NCBI RefSeq assembly: GCF_002865645.1 | Contig: NW_020194685.1 | Span: 2,381,363 to 2,445,362, forward strand | DNA: 64,000 nt | Direction of reading: 5' to 3' | From: Hyaloscypha bicolor E | Lineage: Eukaryota > Ascomycota > Leotiomycetes > Helotiales > Hyaloscyphaceae | Shown: in pieces, positions 23,684 through 35,072 of the stretch | Position numbering within the stretch: the first letter of the stretch is position 1 | How the letters are laid out: each line of letters opens with the position of its first letter | Translations under genes and position numbers: made by a program | Notes under the pieces: generated by a model | Database searches by the model: none | What the model was told of the DNA's origin: nothing | What the model saw: the letters and a program-made list of their open reading frames with translations, nothing else

Positions 23684-25074
23684 TCATTGTTCTCCTCTGC
23701 CCAGCCTACCTTCCCTCGAACTAAATCGTCGTGTAGACAGAACCGTGTCGAAAACTAGCCCCAACTTTCTGACTGCTTCGTTACTAATTTGGTAATGAAA
23801 CACAATACGCCCTCCATCTAATTTGACGCCAAAATTTCTCCCAATTTCCGCAAAATCTTCATCGGAAATCCCAGCACTGGTCAGGTCGACCCACACCAAA
23901 TTTGTTTCGGTCCTTCTCCGCAGCAACCCTCCCCTCTTAACCCACATTTCCGTAGCCTTTCTAGCAGTATCATGTGCATCTCTCAGCTTGCCTCCCAAAT
24001 TCGTTCCCCAAACACCTGGTCCAAAAGTGTCATCAACCGCTGCCCTTGCCGCCGAGCTCAGCACTCCTGCCTGCCTCATACCACCTCCCATACCCTTCCT
24101 AATTCTCCTCGCTCTAGCCACAAAACCGCTATTTCCGACAACAATCGCACCCATGGGTGCCCCCAAGCCCTTCGAAAGATCCAGAGATACACTATCAGCA
24201 CACTGTGCAAAATCTCTCAGGCTTCCTGCACCCGTAGCCACAGCCTCCCAGAGTCTAGCACCATCCATATGTACCTTCAATCCGTTCCTCCACGCCCAGT
24301 CGGATATCCTTTGGAGCTCAGGGAGGGGATGCACGAGGCCTGAAATCGTGTTCTCCAAGCTCATGACGGTAGTGGGGCATTTGTGAACATCGTTGCTCAA
24401 CACTGCTTTTCTTTGGATATCCTCGAGCGTAAGGAATTCCCCGTTGCCAGGCATAACGCCTTGGATCATTGCACCGCATAGACTGGCAAGCCCGCCGGCT
24501 TCCCAGTGGATAATGTGAGACCGGGTGTCACAGAGCACTGCGTGTGGTGGCTGTGTGAGGTGGGTTCTGAGCGCCAGTTGGTTTGCCATTGTGCCTGATA
24601 AGACAAAGATGCCTGCTTCGTGGCCAGTAAGGTTCGCTATGTACTGCTCGAGGGAAGAGGTAGTGAGGTCTTCTTGGTAAACATCATCGCGGAGGGTGGT
24701 TTTGAGAATTGCACGAAGCATTGAGAGGGTGGGAGTAGTCACTACATCACCTAATAATTGAAAATAATTGGAATCAATATATGAAAATAGATGGTGGAAC
24801 AAGATAGAAGGAATGTAAACATACTTCGAAAATCAAACTCTGCGGGTCCAGGTCTGTTCCAGGAAATAGAAGTTAAACGTAAGAGGGAGAAGACATCATC
24901 CAACTTGTCCTGGTCAGAGTCCACTTGCTTTCTCGTTAAGGGTGCCGTTGCAGCTTGGGTACTATGGAAACACAACAATGGAGATTGCAAAACTTTTCGC
25001 GAAAGTGGTTGAGCTCGACACTGGCGGAAGTAAGGCAGAATATTCCTCCTGAGAGGATGTGGACATGACGCCAT
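23684..25074 (-). CDS. Low-specificity L-threonine aldolase
   Basis: Two exons (25074-24825, 24750-23684; 74-bp intron with GTATGT donor) encode 438 residues. The junction restores F-D-F-R-S-D-V-V-T-T-P-T, the conserved start of the PLP fold. G-H-E-A-G-I-F-V-L-S-G-T-M-A-N-Q, H-M-D-G-A-R-L-W-E-A and S-L-D-L-S-K-G-L-G-A-P-M-G with the PLP-binding Lys are all present. The enzyme cleaves threonine or allo-threonine to glycine and acetaldehyde. The first 75 residues precede the fold and are Arg/Ser/Gln-rich with few acidic residues, which could be a mitochondrial presequence; that extension is inferred from the only in-frame upstream ATG. The gene is intact and of usual length for fungal homologues plus the extension. 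Confidence 0.92.
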
Positions 25075-26889
25075 GGTTTGGGGGACATCCCGTGTTGGAA
25101 TAGGACAACCTGGTAAATTTTAGGTCACCAAGGGAGTATTTGTGGAAGAAGGTTGATAAATTAACAACACTTGATGGCTCCTTCCACCCTTCGTTCCTGG
25201 TATCACTTGCAGTAGTGAAAATAACTAATACTTGGTCAAAATGCTTTAACCAAGTGAACAGTTCTTCAACGAAGTCTAACAGAAAGCCTTGCCTCCTGGC
25301 TACATCAATACCCTTACAGTCTACTTTATTAAAGTAGCACCAACGCAATCCCCATCGAGTGGAACTCGCTTGAGTCACTTCATCCTTGGAAAATTCTCAG
25401 GAGGGCGGGGGTCGTACTCGTAAATTACAGCAAATCGGGAGTTGGAACCAGACTCCTAATCACACACGCCTTGCTTGACATAAATCGTAAAATCATCTCA
25501 GTCAGAAAATTTGACTGGCTGAGAATCACATGGCAAGCACAAGCTGAACAACGTTATATCGTGGTTGTGAACACCTTGACAAGAGATACCGGCGTGGCCC
25601 AGTACGCCTCTCATTCGCCTCGATTCCCAGATCAATCTATCGAAGCTTGCGTGAGATTCCTTGCCTCCGAAGCTACTGCAGAGGATCCAGGGATACGAAG
25701 TATGGTGGGGTCTGAGAAGCGGCGCAGCTTATCTTCCAAGTGCGAATGCGATCCACATGGTGTCTCGGTCTTAGGATCAAGGAGGAGGTAAGGTGAGCCT
25801 GGGAGCAGACGGCCGAGGCGAAGCACCCTCGGGCACTTACCCTCATATCTTGACTAAGAGACCATACGAAAAGAAGCCATTCCAAACGTTTCGTTCCCAT
25901 GTCGTGAAGGAAAGGAGATGAAGCGACACGGCGAACGACGCCATTTATTGTGTTTATGGCTCGGGAGTTTGCCAGGAGATCAAAATAGGGGGCCATAACT
26001 CCGGGGGAATGCTGCTGGTTGGCGGCGCCCGCTTGATCCGAGCGCTTAACTCTTACCAATCCACGGTTCAGCCCCAATTTGCTTTGGTGAGAAATACGGG
26101 TAGAACATAGAATCACCATATGCAGTCAGCTTGCGTGCTGTCGTCATCCCTCGGTGTTCATCCAATTGGGTTATTCGTATCATAGCCTTCCCCTTTCGGC
26201 TTACAGCGGGGTTTGAGGCGAAGCGCTTGTTTCCAAACCTCACTCAGCCTTACCCGTTCGTACTCTCCACAAGTTACCACTGGTGGTTCGTGAAAGCGAT
26301 CTGGCCATACCAGCGACTTGGCCAAGTATTTTACATAGTAAATTTGTATGGGAGGTACTTCTGGCTGACTGGTCCGTGCATGAAGTTTGGCGAGGAACAT
26401 CAATTTGGTGGTGGCCAAGTCGCTAGTACCACCAGTGGTAACTTGTGGAAAGTACGAACGGGTAGGATCTTGAATTTTTTTCCTGTCCACGTTAACCCCG
26501 GCCGGTATCACCAACGCAAACTCGTCGATCCTCCGAGAGAGCATACGGAGCGGCGTGAGAATTGGATTACGAGCCCCGAAGATGCATGCTCAGAGACGCA
26601 ACGTCGCCGTTTTGGACAGGATCGAAGCCCCATGAGGCGACCTTAGTAATGCTCTCTCCGTACCATAGTAAGATCTTGATTCATCGTATTATCAACCCTT
26701 CAAGCTGATGAGGGCCACTTCCCCCTGATGTATGTAGCCCAAGGCTCTTTGGGGGCCGCATCCCGTTCTCGTAGTTCTGCGGTTTTACCAATCTTCCCAT
26801 ATTTGACTGTCTGGTCTGCTCTTCTCACAATGAATGGGTTGATTACCTTTTGAATTATTCTTGCTCTTTCTTCTTCACACCTTTCCGCA
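25075..26889. other. Long intergenic region containing a small inverted-repeat element
   Basis: This 1.8-kb divergent promoter region lies between the threonine aldolase gene and the MFS transporter gene. Apart from the element at 26251-26464 I see no gene. The open frames on both strands (up to 171 codons across the element) lack family features and are composition-driven. Confidence 0.5.
26251..26464. mobile_element. Second MITE-like element with 37-bp terminal inverted repeats
   Basis: Positions 26251-26287 and 26428-26464 are inverted repeats with about one mismatch (TACCCGTTCGTACT... against its complement). A second inverted pair (CAGCGACTTGGCCA at 26311-26324 and its complement near 26412-26424) lies inside, offset by about 25 bp on the left. 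TA sits at both outer ends. At 214 bp it cannot encode a transposase. It lies about 430 bp upstream of the MFS transporter start codon, so it may affect that promoter. Confidence 0.75.
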
Positions 26890-28752
26890 ATGGGCGTCAC
26901 AGAGGAATGTACCGACACGGACTGCAAAGTTCTACCGGATTTTGAGAAGGAAGGGCTTGACGAAAGTTTTCGGAAATCCACTCGAGATTCATTGTCAAAT
27001 AACGAGAAACTGTCCGCGGATTTGAAAAGCTCAATCCTTCAAACTTCCACAGAAATCGAGCAGCAAGCAAATCCAGAAGTAGCCAAAGTTTTGGAAGAAC
27101 TCGGATTGAGGTTGGTAGAGGACGGTTATGTAAAATGGAGACCAGATGCATCAGCACATCCAAGGAATTGGACTTCTTCCAGGAAGGCGTTTGATACTGG
27201 GCTGGTACTCCTTTTAGATCTCTTTACGTGGGTAACTCAATCTCGACCACTGTGGCTCAATGCTAAATTTCCTCAGGACCGCCGTTAGCACCGCCGGAGT
27301 ACGTTCCCTAGATATCTTTGTAATAGCATATTAATAATATCTCCAGCCTCCGGTTGCAGAAATAGCAAAATTCGAGTATGGTATAAGTCGGGTAGTTGCA
27401 TTGGTTGCTTTCGGAAGCATGTGAGATCTCTCTTTCCCAACTTCCCTCCCATCTGACCTTTGAAGGTACCAATTCGGCCAAGCATTCGGCGGCGTCATCT
27501 TCCCACCCTACTCCGAAGCATTCGGGCGCAAATCAGTATACATATCCGCATCTCTGGTATATTGTATATCATGTATCATCGTGGGAGTTACCCCATCTGT
27601 TGCTGGCGCCTTGGTGGGACGATTCTTGTCTGGATTTACGTCTGCTGTACCGTCGGTCATAGTCTCGGGCAGCATTGAGGATCTGTTTAATATGAGAGAG
27701 CGTGTTTGGCTCATCTACATATGGGCCTGTGCCACCACGGGAGGTCTTCTGGTAGGACCCATATACGGTTCATATATAGCTGCGATTATTGGGTGGTAAG
27801 CAACGTAAAATCCTGGTACGAATACAAGCTTACTTTGTGTGAATATAGGAGGTGGGTCTTCCACATAGCCGCCATCGTAATGGCTATCTTCACCACCCTC
27901 CTTCTCTTCATCAAAGAGAGCAGAGCAAGCCGGCTCCTCGCAAGACGTCTCGAAATCCTCCACAAACGAACAGGGCTTACCCACCTCCGCATCAACAACC
28001 CAGACCACACCCCGAGCCTCCGCACCTTCGCCAAAGTGGCTCTCCGACGACCAGTGCAGCTATTCTTCACCGATCCCATCGTCTTCGTCGTCTCAATAAT
28101 GAGTGCCGTGGGCTGGGCCTTGATCTACCTCTTCACGCAAGCTCTCCCCGTCATCTATCACGGCTTCGGACTTTCGCGGCAGCAATCTTCCCTCTTGTTC
28201 CTCGCTATCCTTGTGGGAATATTTTTCGGAATCCTGCCCCGCATTTACGATCAAGGCGTTCTCAAGAAGCGGTTTGCAAATGACTCGCCTCTGCACCCCG
28301 AAGACAAATTAATCGGCTTCGCATTCGCAGCTCCTAGTCTTGCATTCGGGTTGTGGTGGCTCGTCTTGACTGTCCCGCCTGCTTCAAATCTGCCTTGGTA
28401 TGCGACGATTGTAGGTTTGATCCCTATCGGTTTTGCTACCAACGAGTTTGCTTGCACACTCTCCGGGTACCTTGCAGATACATACACCATCTACGCGTCA
28501 TCTGCATTTGCAGCGATGTCTTTCCTGCGAGCTGTGCTAGGCGGTCTGTTCCCCTTGATCGGGGAACCGATGTATACGAAAGTGGGATCGAACTGGGCGA
28601 CTGTGATCCTGGCTTGTATGGCAACTGTCTTCTGTGCCACGCCTGTACTGTTTCTGAAGTTTGGGAGGAGGATCAGACAGAGGAGTAAGTTTGCGAAGTA
28701 TAGTTTGAGAGTGAACAAGGAGACGCAGATTCAAGACGATAATGTGGAATAA
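26890..28752 (+). CDS. MFS drug:H+ antiporter (DHA1-type)
   Basis: Five exons (26890-27227, 27277-27298, 27347-27420, 27466-27795, 27849-28752; introns of 45-53 bp) give 555 residues. A hydrophilic N-terminal tail of about 100 residues precedes TM1 (L-V-L-L-L-D-L-F-T). Other landmarks are F-G-Q-A-F-G-G-V-I-F-P-P-Y-S-E-A-F-G-R-K (motif A region), G-R-F-L-S-G-F-T-S-A-V-P and G-S-I-E-D-L-F-N, E-S-R after TM6, and the C-terminal G-G-L-F-P-L block. This architecture is that of fungal multidrug or secondary-metabolite exporters in the plasma membrane; substrate unknown. The second exon is only 22 bp. The gene appears intact and is the full-length relative of the stub at 11540-11895. Confidence 0.92.
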
Positions 28753-28796
28753 CGGAACATATAACGCAATAAATGTAGCTGATCAAATAAATACTT

Positions 28797-30490
28797 TCAG
28801 TAGCGTGATTGAGATTGGCAGTCTTCGAAGCAAAGACACGAACGTACCCTCCCGGCTCCCGTATTGAAGGTCTCGACTTGAGTCTCAAAATTCGAAAGTC
28901 GAGGTTCGTTGAGCGAGATATCCGTTTCTGTGAGGAGAACGCTTTCTTGGATTATGGCTGCTTGAGAGTGAAAGTGCCCGACTCTGTCTGCAAAGAGAGC
29001 AGGGTGGGGGGGCGTGCAAGAGAAGCATCGCCCGATATCAAAGAATAGTAGCTCAATCCCATTGTGCACGTTTTTTGTAATTCCAGTTGCCTTCGGCTTG
29101 TCTTCAATGTATGTCTATAATGAATCCTCGATTCTCCCCAACAAGTGGATGCCCGACATGTCCCAGTACTCTTCTACAAAACATTCTCCAACCAACTCGC
29201 AGTACTGGACTTGTTGCTCTAGACCTTCATAGAACTCTGGGACGAAATGTCATGCCGCCCTCTGAACAAGATCAGTAGCCTCATCCGCATTGACATAGTT
29301 AACTGGTCGAAAAACGAAGTGCATTGGATCAGCACCTTCCACGAAAGGGGCAATAGACCCTCTTTCCGGGCAGCAACTGGAACTAGAGGTAAGAATTCAT
29401 GGTCGTCTCTCGAGATGAAAGCGGGGTTTTTACCCTAGGTTGTCAACTTCGTCTCGTGCTCCCAGCCTGGGGATTTGTTCATTGGGAAACATAGAGTAGG
29501 TGTTAATGTGGTCAAACTGGGCACCTACGACGGTAGATCCTGCAACCGCGGTTGGAAGTTGAAGTCCTACACAAGATCTAGCAGCGTGACGAAACCATGC
29601 CTTTCCGCCATGTGTGTTGCAAAATCGGTAAAGACTTGTGCAAAAGTTTTAGAATAGTCAACCACAAATACATCCCCATCAGCGGCAAATCCAATATAGG
29701 CAAATACCATATCTCGTGGATCAGACACACCGAGGGTCCTCCTTGCTTGCACAAGCTGAAGCAGGGCAGTTTTCTCAGGGTATATGTGTTGCTTCGACCA
29801 AGCTCGCTGCATCTGGGAAGCGTTTCCCCGGAAACGTTCAGGAACGAGCTAAACCCCCTTTCCAAAACCGCAGCCCACTTCGCCCTAGCTCTGCCCAACT
29901 GCACCCAAGGATTCGGAGCAAACACCAATTCCTGGAATACCCATACTGTTGCGAACCACTCTTTCTGACAAATGGAAAATAATGTGTCTACGCCAGCAGG
30001 CTTGCGACCGTCTCGGATCTCAAGTAAACACTGGGATTCCTTGCCGTTCGGATTTCCAAGTTCAAGATAAAAAATCGTATTTGATGCTTCTGCATAAATT
30101 CGACCCGTGAGCCGAATTTGAATGCCTTTCTCTTTGTCATCGTCTTGATTGATGCAAATGCCGTCGGCCCATAATATAAACGATCTCGTCTCACCACGCA
30201 AATCGCGAAGTGCTGAGAATAGACTTGCAGTAATCTTGAGAGGCTTGTCATTGACCCAAATAGTCTCTACCTTTTCCGCAGAGCTCCACACGTAAGAGAG
30301 GGCAGTGTAGTGAGTGAAGACGTCTCAAAGATCGCCCGACGCAAGCCTGGGGTTGAATCAGGATGCAGTGAATATCGGCGGTGTGATCCATACAATGCTT
30401 TTAGATCGATCAAGCGGATGCCGTCGGGCTTTGTGAGCGGTTTATACTCGAACTCTTGACAACATAATGGTGGTTTATATCCAAGCTCAC
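28797..30490 (-). pseudogene. HET-domain (heterokaryon incompatibility) gene, broken
   Basis: The minus strand carries Y-T-A-L-S-Y-V-W (near 30290), a long frame with W-A-D-G-I-C-I-N-Q-D-D-D (near 30150) and V-W-V-F-Q-E-L (near 29930), all hallmark HET motifs. After about 29800 the reading shifts to another frame (T-L-G-V-S-D-P-R-D-M-V-F-A-Y-I-G). A third frame near 29060-29360 holds a C-terminal block with L-V-G-E-C-F-V, interrupted by a TGA near 29255 and a TAG near 29115. Upstream, Y-K-P-L-T-K-P-D-G-I-R-L-I (near 30430) is out of frame with the domain unless an intron intervenes. HET proteins trigger cell death after fusion of unlike strains. This copy cannot make a full protein. Confidence 0.8.
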
Positions 30491-30678
30491 TGTAAGTGGT
30501 GAGTGTGCTGAATGGTGGTTGATCTCAAAGATTGTCGCAACTTCCAGAGTTATGCACAAAAAGTTAGCGCCTTACCCAAGTATCGGCTGGCGAATAGGGG
30601 TTCGCCATGAACAGCCTTGCGGAGGCCAGGATCGAAGAAAGCCTCGGGAAATCGTATAGACGCCCGTGAAGACTCCTA

Positions 30679-32114
30679 TCAAGGCTCTCTCGAAATTGTC
30701 TCGTCAACTTTACCCTTCTGTTTCCCAAAAATAGGTTCTCCATCATCATCAAACTTCGCCCACTCGAAAAACGTGCATCCCTCTTTCCCAGGAACATTTC
30801 CGGCATGACACATCCAGAAGTACTTTCCCCAGTTCTCCTTCTTCCTCTGTACAACTCTCAATACAGCCGGAACATCGCATTTACATCTAGGTGTGATACG
30901 CGGATGCAGATTAGCCTTGTAGTCTCGATAAGTAATATTGATTCTCTTGTTTGCTGAGATTGGGTGCGGATCAATGGCTTGTGCTGGCGCTATGCTATGT
31001 TTCCACTCCTCTTGCATCTCGGCATGCATCACCAGTAACGAGTTATGTGGGAGGTGGATGGCGATTTGCCCTTGAGCATCAGAGTCTTCTTTAGATTTAT
31101 CTTTCTTGTCTTCTTCTTGGGGAACTATGCGTCGGACTCGGAATTCTCTAGCGACGCCCAGAGATATGGAACCGATGATGGCTCGAGGACCAAGATAGGT
31201 GAGCTGATCGCTATGGTATCCCACACTCTCGGCTGCGCCGTCGTAGCAGTTTACATTGGCGGCGTTGGGTTTCCACGAGTGCGGAGACTGATGTTTGAGC
31301 TTTTGGCCGTTGGGGTAGTGGTCTTTGACACGCTTTGTGATCTCGGAGTTGACTGCTTCTTGAACGATGGGAGAGACTCTCCGCATTTGAGGAGTGAGTT
31401 GTCGAACATCCTGGAAATGTCAGAACATGAAACAAGAAGGCTAGAGATTGTAGCTCAGAACTTCATTGGAGGGAAACCGACTTAAAAGGGAGCCATAGAG
31501 GGACCTACTGTAAGAAGTGCTCCATTGTAGAGGTAGTCCGATTTCTGCCTCTGCATCTCTTCGTACGACTCCACATAAAAGCATGCAGTATGAGGGCTTT
31601 GAACCACATTGTCGAATAGCTTGAAAGTTGCTCTCTCAAAGGTGGGAGCCTCTTTGAGCAGCTCTACGAGTAACGCATTCGCCACTTCCGGTGGGAGGAA
31701 ATTGTGGATGATCGTGCACGGGGTATGAGCAGCGACATCAGCAGGGTCGTACAGATGCAACGTTTTCCCCTTCTTGGAAAGAAGCTTCGCTCGCTTTGCT
31801 GGACCATCCAAAGAGTCCATTTGGGCAACGAAGGGTGAGAGAGAACTTTGATACCCCGTTGCAGCTGAGGGTTTTCTCGGTGGCGAGTCGGAAGGCTTCA
31901 ATGACGTCGAGGCGGCCTCTACTGAGCCGTTATGAGCTAAAAGAATATCGAGAAGAACATGTTGCTCGATGTACGGGTGCAAGGAGGAAAGCAAGGCCAG
32001 TTTGAAGTCTGTAGACTCATCGTCGGGCGAGCTCAAGGCACTGATATCCTCGATCGTGGTTGCCGGTTCGGTCGAAGATAGCTTCCTCTTTTTCCGGGAG
32101 ACAAAGGCGTCCAT
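30679..32114 (-). CDS. AlkB-type 2OG-Fe(II) dioxygenase with CUE and GRF zinc-finger domains
   Basis: Two exons (32114-31509, 31410-30679; 98-bp intron) encode 445 residues. Residues about 30-75 resemble a CUE ubiquitin-binding fold (L-L-S-S-L-H-P-Y-I...L-L-A-H-N-G-S-V-E-A-A). The middle is an ALKBH2/3-like dioxygenase: H-S-D iron ligands in G-Y-H-S-D-Q-L, a distal His in W-K-H-S-I, and R-I-N-I-T-Y-R for 2-oxoglutarate and the core fold. The end is a GRF zinc finger (C-K-C...W-M-C...G-C-x-F-F-E-W). AlkB enzymes oxidatively remove methyl groups from DNA or RNA bases. GRF and CUE modules would target single-stranded nucleic acid and ubiquitin, so a damage-repair role in the nucleus is likely. 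The upstream frame lacks an earlier ATG. Confidence 0.9.
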
Positions 32115-32857
32115 ATTGAACTTCAGTCGGGCTCTGCTCTCAAACCTCTCCGCTGCTGAGAAATGAGATATCGACAACACATATTTCGCGTCAAAAACGA
32201 CAAAAAGAAGGACTGTGATGGAAGTAGCAAGTCGGAGGGCGTCTTTCAGACTCCGGCACTAGCCCAAGTTGCTAACCTGGAAAAGGAAACGCTAGCGACC
32301 TCCCTAACCTAGCTTCATCACAACTCTTAAGGGAAGGCGGCAAGCATTATTTTGGAGTACAGAGAAATACAAGCAAGTGTAGGTTAGATATTAAAGTGCA
32401 GTAAAGGGAGAGAGCATAGTATCACCATTTTCCTCCCAGAGAATTTTATCACGTGATCATGACTCGCCACCATGGCTTGACTCAAGAGGAGAGGCTTGGG
32501 TTTCTGGTAAGATCGGTCAAATAGGAGCTTGATTAACGCTCAGAGAATTCAACATTTATACTGCTCTTAAGAGCTAGAAGGAAATCAAACACATGAGTCA
32601 GAAGCCGGCCTCCATCCTATTATAGCATCACCTACCCATCTGTCCAAGCTCCCAGACTACCTTTGTCATATTACTCAAGCATTCATGTCTTGATATTCGT
32701 GCATATGGTTAGAGTCTTCTAATCACAATTTAAAGGAAAAGTTGAGGAGGGAGGAAGTAATGTGAAAGGCTTTCAAAAAGGGCCGCTCCCCTATGTCAGA
32801 AAATCTAACCTCCTCACACTGGAGCGTCCAAACCCCTCCCCAGATCCCCTGCTCCAA
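32115..32857. other. Intergenic, promoter of the AlkB-type gene
   Basis: About 0.74 kb with an ATCACGTGAT palindrome at about 32449-32458. No gene is seen. The left part is the promoter of the AlkB-type gene, the right part the 3' flank of the double-GFA gene. Confidence 0.5.
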
Positions 32858-33887
32858 CTAAACCTCATACTTCACGCCAAAGTCTTTGTAATTCAGCTTC
32901 TTGACCTCAATCTTATCCCATTCGACCCCTTCAAAACACCTTAAATTAATCGGCATGATGCCTTCCCACTTCTTCTGATCCTTTTGCGGACCGCTATATT
33001 TCGCATAGTGTTCAGGCGAGATAGAAAGCTTGCGAATGTAGACGCTAACGCCGCAGATGGGGCAGAACTCGTGGGATTGCATAGCGCGGCCGAAGGTATA
33101 GGGGGTTGTGGGGGCAGAGGAGGTTTGGATGGAGACTTGGGTGGCGAGAGGGTAGGTTAAGACTGTGCCGTTCTGGAAACGGATTGAACAATTAGAAAGG
33201 GCAGAATTTGGGGGAATGGAGGGGCGACGTACGCGAGAGCAAATGCTGCAGTTACATTCTTGGATGTGCTCGTGGCCTTCATTGAGCGGACCTTTGGTCT
33301 TGAATGCCATTGTCACATTGCCGCAGTGGCAGGAGCCAGTGTAGATTTCCGCATTTTCGATGTCGGCGGTGGGTTCAGGACCTTTGAAGGGATGTGGGGC
33401 GTATGCAGGTTCGAGGGCTTTGCCGTCGTAGGTATTGGTTTTGAAGGACCAGATGTCGTCGAGGTCACGGAGGGTTCTTGCCTGTTGTTGTTAGTTGAAG
33501 GGTGAGGGAAACGGAAGGGAGAGCGACGTTGATTCCAATATCCATGCCGGTTTGAACCCCCTTGCGCTTTCCCATGACCCCTGTAGCACAAATAGGGCAG
33601 AACTTCAACTGATCAGCTCACCATCTAGATGTAAACTTGGGGTGGAAAGAAAATACTTTGTGTTCCATCTTCTTGGGTCCAAATTCATAGTCCTTCAATG
33701 TTCCTTCACCCTTCTCAATGGTGAAGCAGCCGGCGCCTGGGAACACCCACTGGTAGCCCTTCCGGGAACAGATGCTGCAGTTGCAGTCCATGAGAGAGGT
33801 TATTTCTGGGACCTTGATGTTGAATTTGAAAGCTCCGCAGTGGCAATTGCCGTAGTAGGTCTTTAGCTCGGGCATTAATTCTGCCAT
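32858..33887 (-). CDS. Protein with two tandem GFA/CENP-V zinc domains
   Basis: Four exons (33887-33657, 33608-33528, 33481-33233, 33172-32858; introns of 48, 46 and 60 bp, all phase 0) encode 291 residues. Two GFA/CENP-V units follow one another, each with C-H-C, C-N-C-S-I-C-S-R and C-P-I-C zinc ligands. The first starts at about residue 14, the second at about residue 143. The family is named after glutathione-dependent formaldehyde-activating enzymes, but most fungal members have no proven reaction and probably bind zinc and a glutathione-type thiol. The matching intron after C-S-I-C-S-R in the second unit has no counterpart in the first. The duplication is therefore old or one intron was gained or lost. 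Confidence 0.9.
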
Positions 33888-35072
33888 TGTGGAAGGTGAT
33901 CGGGGATTGATGTTTGCTCCGCTTGAGTTGAGATGTTGATGGTCGTTGGAAAACGAGAGAGTTTGATTCAGAATAACGTGTTTTAGGGAAAAGAGCTCTC
34001 TTTGCCAAACTGCTTGGATTTCGTCAATTCAATGTAGGCTTCAGCTGGATGCGCAAGCGTGCATTCTTACACATCCATCACCTTCTTATAGACTCACGGG
34101 TCTTCGGACTGAAGTTGACCCGTCACTCGCTGTAGTCTCACAAAGTGGGGTAAAGGCCAGGATGTGCAGAAAATCGCCAATGAAGGAGCGCGGTTTCCTC
34201 GGGTTGACGCGCTGTGATGGAGCGGTGACAGAGGAAAAGCAACGTGCCGTTCAGCTGAAGCCACTGGGCGTCAACCGAGTTCTATGAGTCACATAAAACG
34301 AGGTGGCTTGGGAGGAAAAGCATGGTGCACACACTGGTGGTGCACGCAGGTGGTTGGGATGACAGACACGCGCCACCGCAGGAGGGTCCGAGCAAAATCG
34401 CGCGGTCACGTGTTCTCGCAAGGGCTGCCCATGCTCTACTTCTTGGCCTCTCCACGCTTCCCTTCTTCTGCTCGGTCCGTGAGATATCTTATGATCTCCA
34501 GCCTCCTCCACCTGAGAAGTCTTCGAAGTCGGTTGACCAACTCAGATGCTGATTGTGTGATCCGTCTAATTTAGGGACCAGTCTCACATATCTGAACGCA
34601 AGGGTACAACATTATACTTCTTCTGAAGGAGAGAAGACGAGAACATGGTTTTCTGCTCCTCTCTTCTCTCCAAGTCTTGTTGATTGTTTGACGTCCAACT
34701 TTTTTCTTCTTCTATTATCATCTCACTTGGCACGGCGAAGTTTGGCAGCCCAACTACAAACACCCCACCTTCCGTATCAGGATGCGGGGTCATCCGCGCT
34801 TCTCACTTCAAGCAATTTCAAGTCCTCACCTTGCTTCCAATGGTACCTGAGACTTTACGAAATAGCTCTCTTATGTAGGGGGATTCACCAGGATTTCGGA
34901 GTGGGGAACCGTACGAGATTTGCTGCATGAAAACCCAAAATCCGCCGGCGGCCTGAGTCACCGAGCAACATCTGCAGATCAGTGTTTCCCAGTCTTGAGT
35001 ATATAGAGAGAGAATGTTCAGCCAACGTTTTTATAACAGTTCCCCTTCAATACAACGTCACAATCAGACAAT
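33888..35072. other. Divergent promoter region
   Basis: About 1.2 kb between the double-GFA gene (minus) and the S58 peptidase gene (plus). A CACGTG lies at about 34405. Small open frames on both strands show no family features. Confidence 0.5.

Noticed and set aside
23823..24386. 187-codon open frame on the plus strand
   Set aside because: It is the antisense shadow of the threonine aldolase exon, which has full family motifs on the other strand.
26131..26646. 171-codon frame spanning the inverted-repeat element
   Set aside because: It is composed largely of the hairpin and flanks and has no protein family features.
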